17,334 nt of DNA from assembly GCA_023438885.1 (NCBI GenBank), contig JAEXPS010000183.1:1-17334 (forward strand). Reading direction: 5' to 3'. How positions within the stretch are numbered: position 1 is the first letter of the stretch; every line of letters begins with the position of its first letter. This stretch comes from Actinomycetes bacterium. Its GTDB lineage: Bacteria > Actinomycetota > Actinomycetes > Actinomycetales > Cellulomonadaceae. Positions 1 through 7,283 of this stretch are shown here, piece after piece. The position numbers were made by a program, and so were the translations under genes. The notes beneath the pieces are model-generated. The model had not been told where the DNA came from and did not search any database. It was given only the letters and a program-made list of their open reading frames with translations.

Positions 1-236
1 GCGGGGTCATGGGCTAAGACTTGGCGCCCACGGGGGGCGCGGTCCAGGCCGCCGTCGGCACCGACGACGCCCTCACCGAAGGCCTCGACCACCTCGTCGT
101 ACCCGCTCGTACCCGGCGCGACGGCCTGCCTGGCCAGCTCGTCGTGGTTGACGACCACCGCACCCAGCTCGGCGAACCGCGCCAGTGCCGTCGACTTGCC
201 CGCCGCGATCCCGCCGGTCAACCCGATGCGCTGCAT
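1..236 (-). CDS. coaE: Dephospho-CoA kinase, N-terminal part (cut by window edge)
   Basis: CoaE phosphorylates the 3'-hydroxyl of dephospho-CoA with ATP, the last step of coenzyme A synthesis in the cytosol. The translation begins MQRIGLTGGIAAGKST, with the P-loop at residues 8-15 (G-G-I-A-A-G-K-S), followed by the usual A-V-V-V-N-H-D-E-L-A-R stretch and a G-T-S-G-Y segment. I chose the ATG at 236 because an AGGA lies 8 nt upstream. The ATG at 245 has its AGG directly abutting it, which is too close. About 78 of roughly 200 codons are present; the rest lies beyond position 1. It follows the Nudix gene on the same strand by 55 nt and is probably cotranscribed. The last 12 or so codons before the edge (positions 1-40) do not match the expected D-R-A-x-x-G-A-K-V-F pattern and include a TTA codon; see findings. 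Confidence 0.9.
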   Translation of the reverse strand, partial: MQRIGLTGGIAAGKSTALARFAELGAVVVNHDELARQAVAPGTSGYDEVVEAFGEGVVGADGGLDRAPRGRQVLAHDP

Positions 237-291
237 GGACGACATCCTGCCGCGCCCGACGCCGCTCGGCTCTGCCGGAACGGGTCCAGCG

Positions 292-846
292 CTACCGGAA
301 CCTGCCCAGGTGGATGCCCGCGAGGGCCAGAGCCGCGATCGTCTCGCCGTCCCGGAGCTGCCCGGCGGAGATCATGCGCAGCACGTCCTCGAACGCGACG
401 AAGCGGGACTCGGCGATCGCCTCCTCGGCCTGTGTCGCCGAGAGCGCCGCGTCGGTACCGGTTCGGTGCAGTCCTCGCGCCAGGAACACGTGCTCGGGGG
501 CGACGACCACACCGTTGAGCGCGTCCATCTCGCCGAGCTCCGTCCACTCCTCGGCCACGAGCCCGGCCTCCTCCGCCAGCTCGCGCTGCGCCGCAGCGAG
601 CGGATCCTGCCCGTCCGACCCACCCGCGACGACCTCGACGGACGGGCCGACCGTGTACCGGTCGAGCGTGACCAGCAGCACGCGGTCACTCTCGTCGATC
701 GCGACGACCAGGACCGCCGGGTGCCGCAGCTCGACCACCCCGTACAGATCCGGCACACCGCCGGGAGCAATGACACGGTCCTCGCGGACCCGGATCCAGG
801 GGTTCTCGTACGCGACTCGGCTGTCGACGGTCCTCCAAGCGCCCAT
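292..846 (-). CDS. Nudix hydrolase, ADP-ribose pyrophosphatase-like
   Basis: This is a 184-residue single-domain Nudix protein, a size typical of ADP-sugar pyrophosphatases that hydrolyse nucleoside diphosphate-X substrates in the cytosol using Mg2+. The Nudix helix is visible at about residues 73-95, ending in R-E-L-A-E-E-A-G-L, which carries the metal-binding glutamates. The segment before it, E-V-V-A-G-G-S-D-G-Q-D-P, appears one residue shorter than the standard box and has Gln where the first Nudix Glu normally stands. A V-Y-G-V-V-E-L-R-H-type strand region precedes it, as in ADP-ribose pyrophosphatases. The ATG at 846 has no clear Shine-Dalgarno but has TAGGCT 8 nt upstream, suggesting a leaderless or near-leaderless transcript. 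It lies between rpsA and coaE. The substrate cannot be assigned from sequence alone. Confidence 0.88.
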   Translation of the reverse strand: MGAWRTVDSRVAYENPWIRVREDRVIAPGGVPDLYGVVELRHPAVLVVAIDESDRVLLVTLDRYTVGPSVEVVAGGSDGQDPLAAAQRELAEEAGLVAEEWTELGEMDALNGVVVAPEHVFLARGLHRTGTDAALSATQAEEAIAESRFVAFEDVLRMISAGQLRDGETIAALALAGIHLGRFR

Positions 847-854
847 GAGCCCCC

Positions 855-860
855 AGCCTA
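855..860 (-). promoter_or_regulatory. Candidate -10 element (TAGGCT) for the Nudix gene
   Basis: Reading the minus strand, TAGGCT is followed by eight bases (GGGGGCTC) and then the ATG at 846. This spacing fits transcription starting at or next to the start codon. No -35 hexamer resembling TTGACA is seen at the right distance, where the rpsA terminator hairpin lies instead. Confidence 0.4.
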
Positions 861-868
861 GGGACGGC

Positions 869-901
869 GGAGGCCCGCCACCCTCGGGGTGACGGGCCTC
901 C
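869..901 (-). terminator. Strong GC hairpin, probable rpsA terminator
   Basis: GGAGGCCCG (869-877) pairs with CGGGCCTCC (893-901). Inside the loop, CACCC (879-883) pairs with GGGTG (887-891) around a TCG triloop, leaving a single C/A mismatch between the two helices. The hairpin begins 20 nt after the rpsA stop codon on the minus strand. There is no T-tract, as is common for actinobacterial intrinsic terminators. Confidence 0.72.
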
Positions 902-921
902 GTTCGGGGGCGTTGCTCCGG

Positions 922-2388
922 TCAGTTGCCGGTGAGCTTCTCCCGCAGCGCGGCGAGCGCCTCGTCCGAGGCGAGCGTGCCGGTCGCCTCCTCCGACGCG
1001 GAGGAGTACGACGAGGGAGCCGATGCGCCCTCGCCGTTGGCGGCAGCCTCGGCGTCCGCGGCGGCAGCCGCCGACACCTGCTTGCGGTGGGCCTCCCAGC
1101 GCTCGTGGGCGGCGGCGTACTGCGCCTCCCAGGCCTCGCGCTGAGCCTCGTAGCCGGGCAGCCACTCGCTGGTCGTCGGGTCGAAGCCCTCGGGGTACTT
1201 GTAGTTGCCCTGGTCGTCGTACTCCGCGGCCATGCCGTAGAGCGACGGGTCGAAGTCCTCCGACGCCGGGTCGAAGCCCTCGTTCGCCTGCTTGAGCGAC
1301 AGCGAGATGCGCCGGCGCTCCAGGTCGATGTCGATCACCTTGACGAACACGTCGTCGTTGACCTGCACGACCTGCTCCGGGATCTCCACGTGGCGCACGG
1401 CCAGCTCGGAGATGTGCACCAGGCCCTCGATGCCGTCCTCGACGCGGACGAACGCGCCGAACGGCACCAGCTTGGTCACCTTGCCGGGGACGACCTGGCC
1501 GATGGCGTGGGTGCGGGCGAACGCCTGCCACGGGTCCTCCTGCGTCGCCTTGAGCGACAGCGAGACCCGCTCGCGGTCGAAGTCGACGTCGAGCACCTCG
1601 ACGGTGACCGGCTGGCCCACCTCGACGACCTCGGACGGGTGGTCGATGTGCTTCCAGGACAGCTCGGAGACGTGCACCAGGCCGTCGACCCCACCGAGGT
1701 CGACGAAGGCACCGAAGTTGACGATCGACGAGACGACGCCCTCGCGGACCTGGCCCTTCTGGAGGGTCTGCAGGAACGTGGAGCGCACCTCGGACTGCGT
1801 CTGCTCGAGCCACGCGCGGCGGGACAGGACCACGTTGTTGCGGTTCTTGTCCAGCTCGATGATCTTGGCCTCGATCTCCTTGCCCACGTAGGGGGCGAGG
1901 TCACGCACGCGGCGCATCTCCACCAGCGAGGCGGGCAGGAAGCCACGCAGGCCGATGTCGAGGATCAGGCCGCCCTTGACGACCTCGATGACGGCGCCGG
2001 TGACGACGCCGTCCTCGTCCTTGATCTTCTCGATCGTGCCCCATGCGCGCTCGTACTGCGCCCGCTTCTTGGACAGGATCAGCCGGCCCTCCTTGTCCTC
2101 CTTCTGGAGAACCAGGGCCTCGACCGCGTCGCCGACCTTGACGACCTCACCGGGGTCCACGTCGTGCTTGATGGACAGCTCACGGGAGGGGATGACGCCC
2201 TCGGTCTTGTAGCCGATGTCGAGCAGCACCTCGTCGCGGTCCACCTTGACGATGGTCCCTTCGACGATGTCGCCGTCGTTGAAGTACTTGATGGTGGCGT
2301 CGATCGCGGCCATGAGGTCGTCGGCCGTGCCGATGTCGTTCACCGCGATCTGCTGCGGGGCGGGCTTCGCGGGGCTGGAGATGCTCAT
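922..2388 (-). CDS. rpsA: 30S ribosomal protein S1
   Basis: RpsA is the ribosomal protein that binds mRNA and helps initiation on the 30S subunit. The 488-residue product has four S1 OB-fold repeats, at about residues 38-108, 126-190, 211-281 and 296-366. The last two are the best conserved (F-G-A-F-V-D-L...G-L-V-H-V-S-E-L and F-G-A-F-V-R-V...G-L-V-H-I-S-E-L). A low-complexity Ala/Glu/Ser-rich tail follows from about residue 435 and ends L-R-E-K-L-T-G-N. Four domains rather than the six of E. coli, with an acidic tail, is the actinobacterial form. I chose the ATG at 2388 because the family similarity begins there (M-S-I-S-S-P...A-V-N-D-I-G). The nearest purine-rich motif is a GGAG 11 nt upstream, so initiation signals are weak. 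It lies between pfkA and the Nudix gene, as a probable separate transcription unit closed by the hairpin at 869-901. Confidence 0.98.
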   Translation of the reverse strand: MSISSPAKPAPQQIAVNDIGTADDLMAAIDATIKYFNDGDIVEGTIVKVDRDEVLLDIGYKTEGVIPSRELSIKHDVDPGEVVKVGDAVEALVLQKEDKEGRLILSKKRAQYERAWGTIEKIKDEDGVVTGAVIEVVKGGLILDIGLRGFLPASLVEMRRVRDLAPYVGKEIEAKIIELDKNRNNVVLSRRAWLEQTQSEVRSTFLQTLQKGQVREGVVSSIVNFGAFVDLGGVDGLVHVSELSWKHIDHPSEVVEVGQPVTVEVLDVDFDRERVSLSLKATQEDPWQAFARTHAIGQVVPGKVTKLVPFGAFVRVEDGIEGLVHISELAVRHVEIPEQVVQVNDDVFVKVIDIDLERRRISLSLKQANEGFDPASEDFDPSLYGMAAEYDDQGNYKYPEGFDPTTSEWLPGYEAQREAWEAQYAAAHERWEAHRKQVSAAAAADAEAAANGEGASAPSSYSSASEEATGTLASDEALAALREKLTGN

Positions 2389-2525
2389 GTAGTGATGGGC
2401 TCCGATGCGGACAGGAAGTAGTGCGGACAGGGTGTGTGTGATGTAGCCGGGCCGCCCACCGTGGGATTCCGACGCCGACCCGGAGTCTGAGTCCCAGGCA
2501 CGACGAAGGTGGGCACGCGGCACCG

Positions 2526-2545
2526 CCGCCAAGACTACCCGGCGG
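2526..2545 (-). terminator. Weak hairpin downstream of pfkA
   Basis: CCGCC (2526-2530) and GGCGG (2541-2545) can pair around a 10-nt loop, 23 nt after the pfkA stop. Five pairs with a long loop is marginal. The 180-bp gap 2389-2568 should also hold the rpsA promoter and leader, but I see no convincing -35/-10 pair in it. Confidence 0.3.
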
Positions 2546-2568
2546 GGGACGAAGCGGCCAAGCGGCTG

Positions 2569-3594
2569 TTACGCGAGCTCGCGCGCCACCCGCAGCAGGT
2601 CGTCGGGCACGTGCTGGACCTTCCCTGCCACCTCGCTGAAGTCGGCCAGCTCCACCCGGTCGCCGCGCAGCGCGGTCATCACGTTGCTGCGCCCCTCCGT
2701 CACCGCATCGATCGCGGCCACGCCGAAGCGGCTGGCGAGGATGCGGTCGGCCGCGGTGGGGATGCCGCCACGCTGCACGTGGCCGAGCACGGTCACCCGG
2801 GTGTCGAACCCGGTCCGCTCGGCGATCTCGCCCTTGAGCCGCTCCCCGATCGCCCCGGCGACGATCTCGCCGAACTGGCCCACCTCGGTGCTGTAGTGCA
2901 TCGCGGTGCCCTCGGCGGGCACCGCCCCCTCGGCGACCACGACGATCGAGAAGCTCGCGTGCGCGCGGTGCCGGTGCTGGAGCGCACGGACCACCTTCTC
3001 GATGTCGAACGGCTCCTCGGGGGCCAGGACGATCTCCGCGCCGCCGGCGATGCCCGCCGTCACGGCGATCCAGCCGGCGCTGCGGCCCATCACCTCGACG
3101 ATCATCACGCGGTTGTGGCTCTCGGCCGTGGTGTGGATGCGGTCGATCGCCTCGGTGGCGATCGTCACGGCCGTGTCGAAGCCGATGGAGCGGTCGGTGC
3201 CCCACACGTCGTTGTCGATCGTCTTCGGGATCCCGACCACCCGCACGCCCGCCTTGGCGATCTCGCTGGCGGCCTCGATGGTGCCGTCGCCACCGATGCA
3301 GATCAGTGCCTCGATCCGCTCCTGCTCGAGCGTCGCGAGGGCCGCCTCGACGCCGCCGGGGTTGCGGTGCGGGTGGAACCGGGCCGTGCCGAGCAGAGTG
3401 CCGCCGGTGGCCAGGACGTTGCGGATGTCGCCGCGGTTGAGCAGCCGTACGTCACCTTCGACGACGCCCTTCCACCCGTTGCGGAAGCCGACGATCGAGT
3501 GGCCGTGCGCCAGCTCGCCCCGCTTGACCACCGCCCGGATCGCCGCATTCAGGCCTGGTACGTCGCCGCCGCCGGTCAGCAGTCCCACTCGCAC
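2569..3594 (-). CDS. pfkA: 6-phosphofructokinase (PfkA family)
   Basis: The product is 341 residues and catalyses phosphorylation of fructose 6-phosphate, the committed step of glycolysis, in the cytosol. Motifs visible: phosphoryl-donor loop L-T-G-G-G-D-V-P-G-L-N at 6-16, G-G-D-G-T at 101-105, P-K-T-I-D-N-D at 123-129 with the catalytic Asp at 127, M-G-R-S-A-G at 169-174, and H-V-Q-R-G-G at 272-277. The donor-determining positions read Gly104 and Lys124 in E. coli numbering, a mixed signature: Gly104 favours ATP, Lys124 is typical of PPi-type enzymes. This combination is known in actinobacterial ATP-dependent enzymes. I chose GTG at 3594 because GAAGGAG lies 8 nt upstream; the in-frame GTG at 3603 overlaps that motif. 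It diverges from the methyltransferase gene across about 112 bp. Confidence 0.97.
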   Translation of the reverse strand: MRVGLLTGGGDVPGLNAAIRAVVKRGELAHGHSIVGFRNGWKGVVEGDVRLLNRGDIRNVLATGGTLLGTARFHPHRNPGGVEAALATLEQERIEALICIGGDGTIEAASEIAKAGVRVVGIPKTIDNDVWGTDRSIGFDTAVTIATEAIDRIHTTAESHNRVMIVEVMGRSAGWIAVTAGIAGGAEIVLAPEEPFDIEKVVRALQHRHRAHASFSIVVVAEGAVPAEGTAMHYSTEVGQFGEIVAGAIGERLKGEIAERTGFDTRVTVLGHVQRGGIPTAADRILASRFGVAAIDAVTEGRSNVMTALRGDRVELADFSEVAGKVQHVPDDLLRVARELA

Positions 3595-3644
3595 GTCGTG
3601 CACTCCTTCGTCGTCCCGGGGCGGCCCGTGTCTCGGCCCCGCCC

Positions 3645-3650
3645 AGCCTA
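3645..3650 (-). promoter_or_regulatory. Possible -10 hexamer (TAGGCT) upstream of pfkA
   Basis: On the minus strand TAGGCT lies 50 nt before the pfkA GTG, which would give a leader of about 44 nt that includes the visible Shine-Dalgarno. The same CAGCCTAG string precedes the Nudix gene. No good -35 is seen, so this is weak. Confidence 0.28.
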
Positions 3651-3706
3651 GCCAGGCCGCTCCTGCCGGCCCGGCTCCGAAGGTCCCCGCCTGGAAGGAT
3701 GTGCCC

Positions 3707-4531
3707 GTGAGCATCACGCCCGGACAGGAGCCGGTGGCCTCCGCGGGCTACCTCCCGGTGCCCGACGAGGCGGGCGGCGCCGCCGCCCGCGCCTGGTGGG
3801 ACGCGCACGCGGACGAGTACCTCGACGAGCACGGACCCTCGCTCGGCGCCGCGGACTTCGTGTGGTGCCCCGAGGGCCTGCGCGAGGCGGACGTCCGCCT
3901 GCTCGGCGACCTGGCCGGCGCCCGCGTGCTCGAGATCGGAGCCGGGGCCGCGCAGTGCACCCGGTGGCTCGTCTCGCAGGGCGTGCGAGCCCTGGCCACC
4001 GACGTCTCGGGCGGGATGCTCGCCGCCGGCGCGCGACTCGACGAGGCCACCGGCGTGGGCACCGGGCGCGTGCAGGCCGACGCCCGTGCCCTGCCGTTCG
4101 CCGCGGGCTCCTTCGACGTGGCCTTCACCGCGTTCGGAGCGCTGCCGTTCGTCCCCGACGCGACGCGGGTGCACGCCGAGGTGGCGCGTGTGCTGCGGCC
4201 GGGCGGCCGTTGGGTGTTCGCCACCACGCACCCGTTGCGTTGGCCGTTCCCCGACGACCCGGGCGAGGGCGGCCTGACGGCGACGCGCTCGTACTTCGAC
4301 CGCACCCCCTACGTGGAGACGGCCGCCGGCGGCGGGGTGCTCTACGCCGAGTACCACCGCACGCTCGGGGACCTCGTGGCCGAGGTGGTGGGCGCGGGCC
4401 TCGTGATCGACCGGTTCGTCGAGCCGGAGTGGCCCGCGGGACGCACGGACACCTGGGCCGGCTGGGGCCCGGTGCGCGGCGCCAAGCTGCCGGGCACGCT
4501 CATCGTGGCGACCCACCGGCCCGTCGGCTGA
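3707..4531 (+). CDS. Class I SAM-dependent methyltransferase
   Basis: This is a 274-residue Rossmann-fold methyltransferase of the Methyltransf_11/25 type; the methyl acceptor is not identifiable. Motif I is V-L-E-I-G-A-G-A-A-Q-C at 74-84 and binds S-adenosylmethionine. The acidic end of strand 2 is A-T-D-V-S at 97-101. Motif II is A-L-P-F-A-A-G-S-F-D-V-A at 128-139, and motif III is R-V-L-R-P-G-G-R-W-V at 161-170. The C-terminal part contains a substrate-cap region with several aromatic residues (T-R-S-Y-F-D-R-T-P-Y). I chose GTG at 3707 because GGAAGGA ends 7-8 nt upstream; an in-frame GTG at 3701 is too close to it. It is transcribed away from pfkA and converges on polA, with only 18 nt between the two stop codons. 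Proteins of this shape are common between housekeeping genes in actinobacteria. Confidence 0.9.
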   Translation: MSITPGQEPVASAGYLPVPDEAGGAAARAWWDAHADEYLDEHGPSLGAADFVWCPEGLREADVRLLGDLAGARVLEIGAGAAQCTRWLVSQGVRALATDVSGGMLAAGARLDEATGVGTGRVQADARALPFAAGSFDVAFTAFGALPFVPDATRVHAEVARVLRPGGRWVFATTHPLRWPFPDDPGEGGLTATRSYFDRTPYVETAAGGGVLYAEYHRTLGDLVAEVVGAGLVIDRFVEPEWPAGRTDTWAGWGPVRGAKLPGTLIVATHRPVG

Positions 4532-4550
4532 GGCGAGTGCCGGCTCGGGC
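4519..4550. terminator. Imperfect hairpin across the convergent methyltransferase and polA ends
   Basis: GCCCG (4519-4523) pairs with CGGGC (4546-4550) and CGGC (4525-4528) pairs with GCCG (4539-4542), with a small internal bulge and a 10-nt loop. It spans both stop codons and could serve both strands. There is no T-tract, and the pairing overlaps coding bases. Confidence 0.33.
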
Positions 4551-7264
4551 TAGTGGCCTGCCTCGTGCCAGTCGCGCCCGGTGCCGACCGAGACGTCGAG
4601 CGGCACGGACAGCGGCCCGCCCGGCAGGCCGTTCCCCGCGGCGCCCATCTGCTCGCGGACCAGCGCCTCGAGCTCGTCGCGCTCGCCGGCGGCGACCTCG
4701 AACACCAGCTCGTCGTGCACCTGGAGCAGCATGCGAGAGGCCATCCCGCGCCGACGCAGCTCCCGGTCGACGCCGAGCATCGCCAGCTTGATCAGGTCGG
4801 CCGCCGAGCCCTGGATCGGGGCGTTGAGGGCCACCCGCTCGGCAGCGTCCCGGCGTGCGCGGTTGTCGCTCGTCAGGTCGGGCACGTAGCGACGCCGACC
4901 GAGGATCGTCTCGGTGTACCCGGTGGCGCGTGCCTCGTCGACCACGCCCGTCAGGTAGCGCCGGACCCCGCCGAACCGGGCGAAGTAGTCGTCCATCAGC
5001 GCGGCGGCCTCGGAGACGTCGATCGAGAGCTGCTGCGACAGGCCGAACGACGAGAGGCCGTATGCCAGCCCGTAGCTCATCGCCTTGATCTTGGAGCGCT
5101 GCTCGGGCACCACCTGCGACGGCTCGACGCCGAACACCCGAGAGGCCACGTACGAGTGCAGGTCCTCACCGGAGCGGAAGGCCTCGATCAGGCCGGCGTC
5201 GCCCGAGAGGTGAGCCATGATCCGCATCTCGATCTGCGAGTAGTCCGCGGTCAGCAGGGTCTCGTACCCGCCGCCGACGACGAAGGCGCGCCGGATCCGA
5301 CGGCCGGCCTCGGTGCGGATCGGGATGTTCTGGAGGTTCGGGTCCGTCGAGGACAGCCGGCCGGTGGCCGCGATCGTCTGCTGGAACGTGGTGTGAATGC
5401 GACCGTCGGGTGCCACGGAGCGGCGCAGCAGCTCGACGACCTGCCGCAGCCGGATCGCGTCGCGGTGCGCCAGCAGATGCGCCAGGAACGGGTGCTCGGT
5501 GCGGACGTACAGCTCCTGCAACGCGGCGGCGTCCGTGGTGTAGCCGGTCTTGATCTTCTTCGTCTTCGGCATGCCCAGCTGGTCGAACAGCACCTCCTGG
5601 AGCTGCTTCGGCGAGCCGAGGTTCACCTCTCGGCCGATGACGTCGTACGCCTCGGCGGCGGCACGCTGCACCTGGCCGTCGAACTCCTTCTCGAGTGCGC
5701 CGAGGTACCCGTCGTCGATCGCGATGCCCGTGCTCTCCATGCGCTCCAGCACGTCCTGCAGCGGCAGCTCCACCTGCGCGAGGAGGCCGGCGGCACCGCG
5801 ATCCGCCAGCTCTGCGCCGAGCACGTCCACGAGATCCCGCACGGCGACGGCCCGCACCGCAGCGCGCTTGTCCTCGTCGACCCCGCCGATCGCCAGGTCG
5901 AGCGCACCCTGCGCGCCCTCCTCCTCGGCGCCCAGCTCACGGCGCAGGTAGCCGATCGCCAGGTCCGAGAGGTCGTACGCACGGCGGTCCGGCTGGCACA
6001 GGTAGGCGGCCAGCTCGGTGTCGAAGTCGACACCGGCCAGCGCGATGCCGCGGCCCCGCAGCGCGTGCCACGCGGTCTTCGCCGCGTGCAACGCCTTCGG
6101 CCGCGCCGGGTCGGCGAGCCATGTGGCGAGTGCCGACTCGTCGGCCTGGTCGATGTCCGCGAAGTCGTAGACCACGCTGTTGCCGCCCTCGCCGGACAGG
6201 GCGATCCCCCATGCGTCGCCCCCGGCCGGAGAGCCGGAGCCTCGGACGTCCACCCCCACCAGCTCGTCGCCCCGCGCGTCGAGCCAGGCGCCGAGCCCAC
6301 CGGCCCCGACATGGGCCATCACCAGCGATCCCGCCGCAACAGCCACCGCCGGTCCTTCGTCGGGCAGCAGGGCGAACAGGCGGTCGCGCAGGGTGCGGAA
6401 CTCGAGCTCGTCGAGCAGCGCGTGCAGGGCGTGCCGGTCCCACGGCCGGGCCTCGAGGTCCTCGGGCCCCACCGGGAGCTCGAGGTCGGCGACCAGTGCG
6501 TTGAGCTGGCGGTTGAGCCGCACCTGCTCGAGGTTCGCCCGCAGCGACTCCCCCGCCTTGCCGGGGATGTCGCCGGCCGCGGCGAGCACGCCGTCCAGTC
6601 CGCCGTACTGGAGCACCCACTTGGCGGCGGTCTTCGGGCCGACGCCCGGTACGCCCGGCAAGTTGTCGCTCGTCTCCCCCACCAGGGCGGCAAGGTCGGG
6701 GTACGAGGCCGGCGGGAGGCCGTAGCGCGCCTCGACGGCCGCCGGGGTCATGCGGCTCATCTCCGAGACGCCGCGCACCGGGTAGAGGACCGTGACCTCG
6801 TCGGAGACCAGCTGGAACGCATCGCGGTCGCCGGTGCAGACCAGCACCTCGAAGCCCTCGTCCCTCGCCTGCGTCACCAAGGTCGCCAGCACGTCGTCGG
6901 CCTCGAAGCCCGGCTTGGTCACCACCGGGATGTGCATGGTGTCCAACAACCGGCGGATCACGTCGATCTGGCCGCGGAACGGCTCCGGGGTCTCGCTGCG
7001 GTTGGCCTTGTACTCCACGTAGCGCTCGGTGCGGAACGTGGTGCGCCCGACGTCGAACGCCACCGCGACGTGCGTCGGCTGCTCGTCACGCAGCAAGTTC
7101 GCCAGCATCGACGTGAAACCGAACACCGCGTTCGTCGGCTGGCCCGACGACGTCGCGAAGTTCTCGACCGGGAGGGCGAAGTACGCGCGGTAGGCCATCG
7201 AGTGCCCGTCGACGAGCAGCAGACGTGCTCGACCCTGCTGGGATGCTGGCTGCGGCGCGGTCAC
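4550..7264 (-). CDS. polA: DNA polymerase I
   Basis: Pol I fills gaps in repair and removes RNA primers. The 904-residue product has an N-terminal 5'-nuclease domain (residues ~15-310: L-L-L-V-D-G-H-S, G-F-E-A-D-D, T-G-D-R-D, G-V-P-G-V-G-P-K-T-A), a degenerate 3'-5' exonuclease domain (~320-500) and a family A polymerase domain (~510-904). Motif A is L-T-A-D-Y-S-Q-I-E with Asp674 and Glu679, motif B is R723-K727-Y731-Y735, and motif C is V-H-D-E at 849-852. The exonuclease metal ligands are missing (V-D-V-R instead of D-x-E; Trp where the second motif has Asp), so proofreading is probably absent, as in mycobacterial Pol I. Tyr731 occupies the E. coli Phe762 position. I chose GTG 7264 because TAGGTT sits 7 nt upstream, a leaderless layout. 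ATG 7285 would add seven residues and is the alternative. Confidence 0.97.
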   Translation of the reverse strand: MTAPQPASQQGRARLLLVDGHSMAYRAYFALPVENFATSSGQPTNAVFGFTSMLANLLRDEQPTHVAVAFDVGRTTFRTERYVEYKANRSETPEPFRGQIDVIRRLLDTMHIPVVTKPGFEADDVLATLVTQARDEGFEVLVCTGDRDAFQLVSDEVTVLYPVRGVSEMSRMTPAAVEARYGLPPASYPDLAALVGETSDNLPGVPGVGPKTAAKWVLQYGGLDGVLAAAGDIPGKAGESLRANLEQVRLNRQLNALVADLELPVGPEDLEARPWDRHALHALLDELEFRTLRDRLFALLPDEGPAVAVAAGSLVMAHVGAGGLGAWLDARGDELVGVDVRGSGSPAGGDAWGIALSGEGGNSVVYDFADIDQADESALATWLADPARPKALHAAKTAWHALRGRGIALAGVDFDTELAAYLCQPDRRAYDLSDLAIGYLRRELGAEEEGAQGALDLAIGGVDEDKRAAVRAVAVRDLVDVLGAELADRGAAGLLAQVELPLQDVLERMESTGIAIDDGYLGALEKEFDGQVQRAAAEAYDVIGREVNLGSPKQLQEVLFDQLGMPKTKKIKTGYTTDAAALQELYVRTEHPFLAHLLAHRDAIRLRQVVELLRRSVAPDGRIHTTFQQTIAATGRLSSTDPNLQNIPIRTEAGRRIRRAFVVGGGYETLLTADYSQIEMRIMAHLSGDAGLIEAFRSGEDLHSYVASRVFGVEPSQVVPEQRSKIKAMSYGLAYGLSSFGLSQQLSIDVSEAAALMDDYFARFGGVRRYLTGVVDEARATGYTETILGRRRYVPDLTSDNRARRDAAERVALNAPIQGSAADLIKLAMLGVDRELRRRGMASRMLLQVHDELVFEVAAGERDELEALVREQMGAAGNGLPGGPLSVPLDVSVGTGRDWHEAGH

Positions 7265-7271
7265 GGGTGTC

Positions 7272-7277
7272 AACCTA
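7272..7277 (-). promoter_or_regulatory. Candidate -10 (TAGGTT) for leaderless polA
   Basis: On the minus strand TAGGTT is followed by seven bases (GACACCC) and the GTG at 7264, so the first transcribed base would be the start codon. The element lies in the 19-bp interval between the divergent polA and thioesterase starts. If polA instead starts at ATG 7285, this hexamer is inside the gene and not a promoter. Confidence 0.5.
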
Positions 7278-7283
7278 TCCGCC

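Noticed and set aside
889..2421. A 510-codon open frame on the plus strand
   Set aside because: It is the antisense of rpsA, which has four clear S1 domains; the opposite frame shows only repetitive Leu/Asp/Val/His-rich residues.
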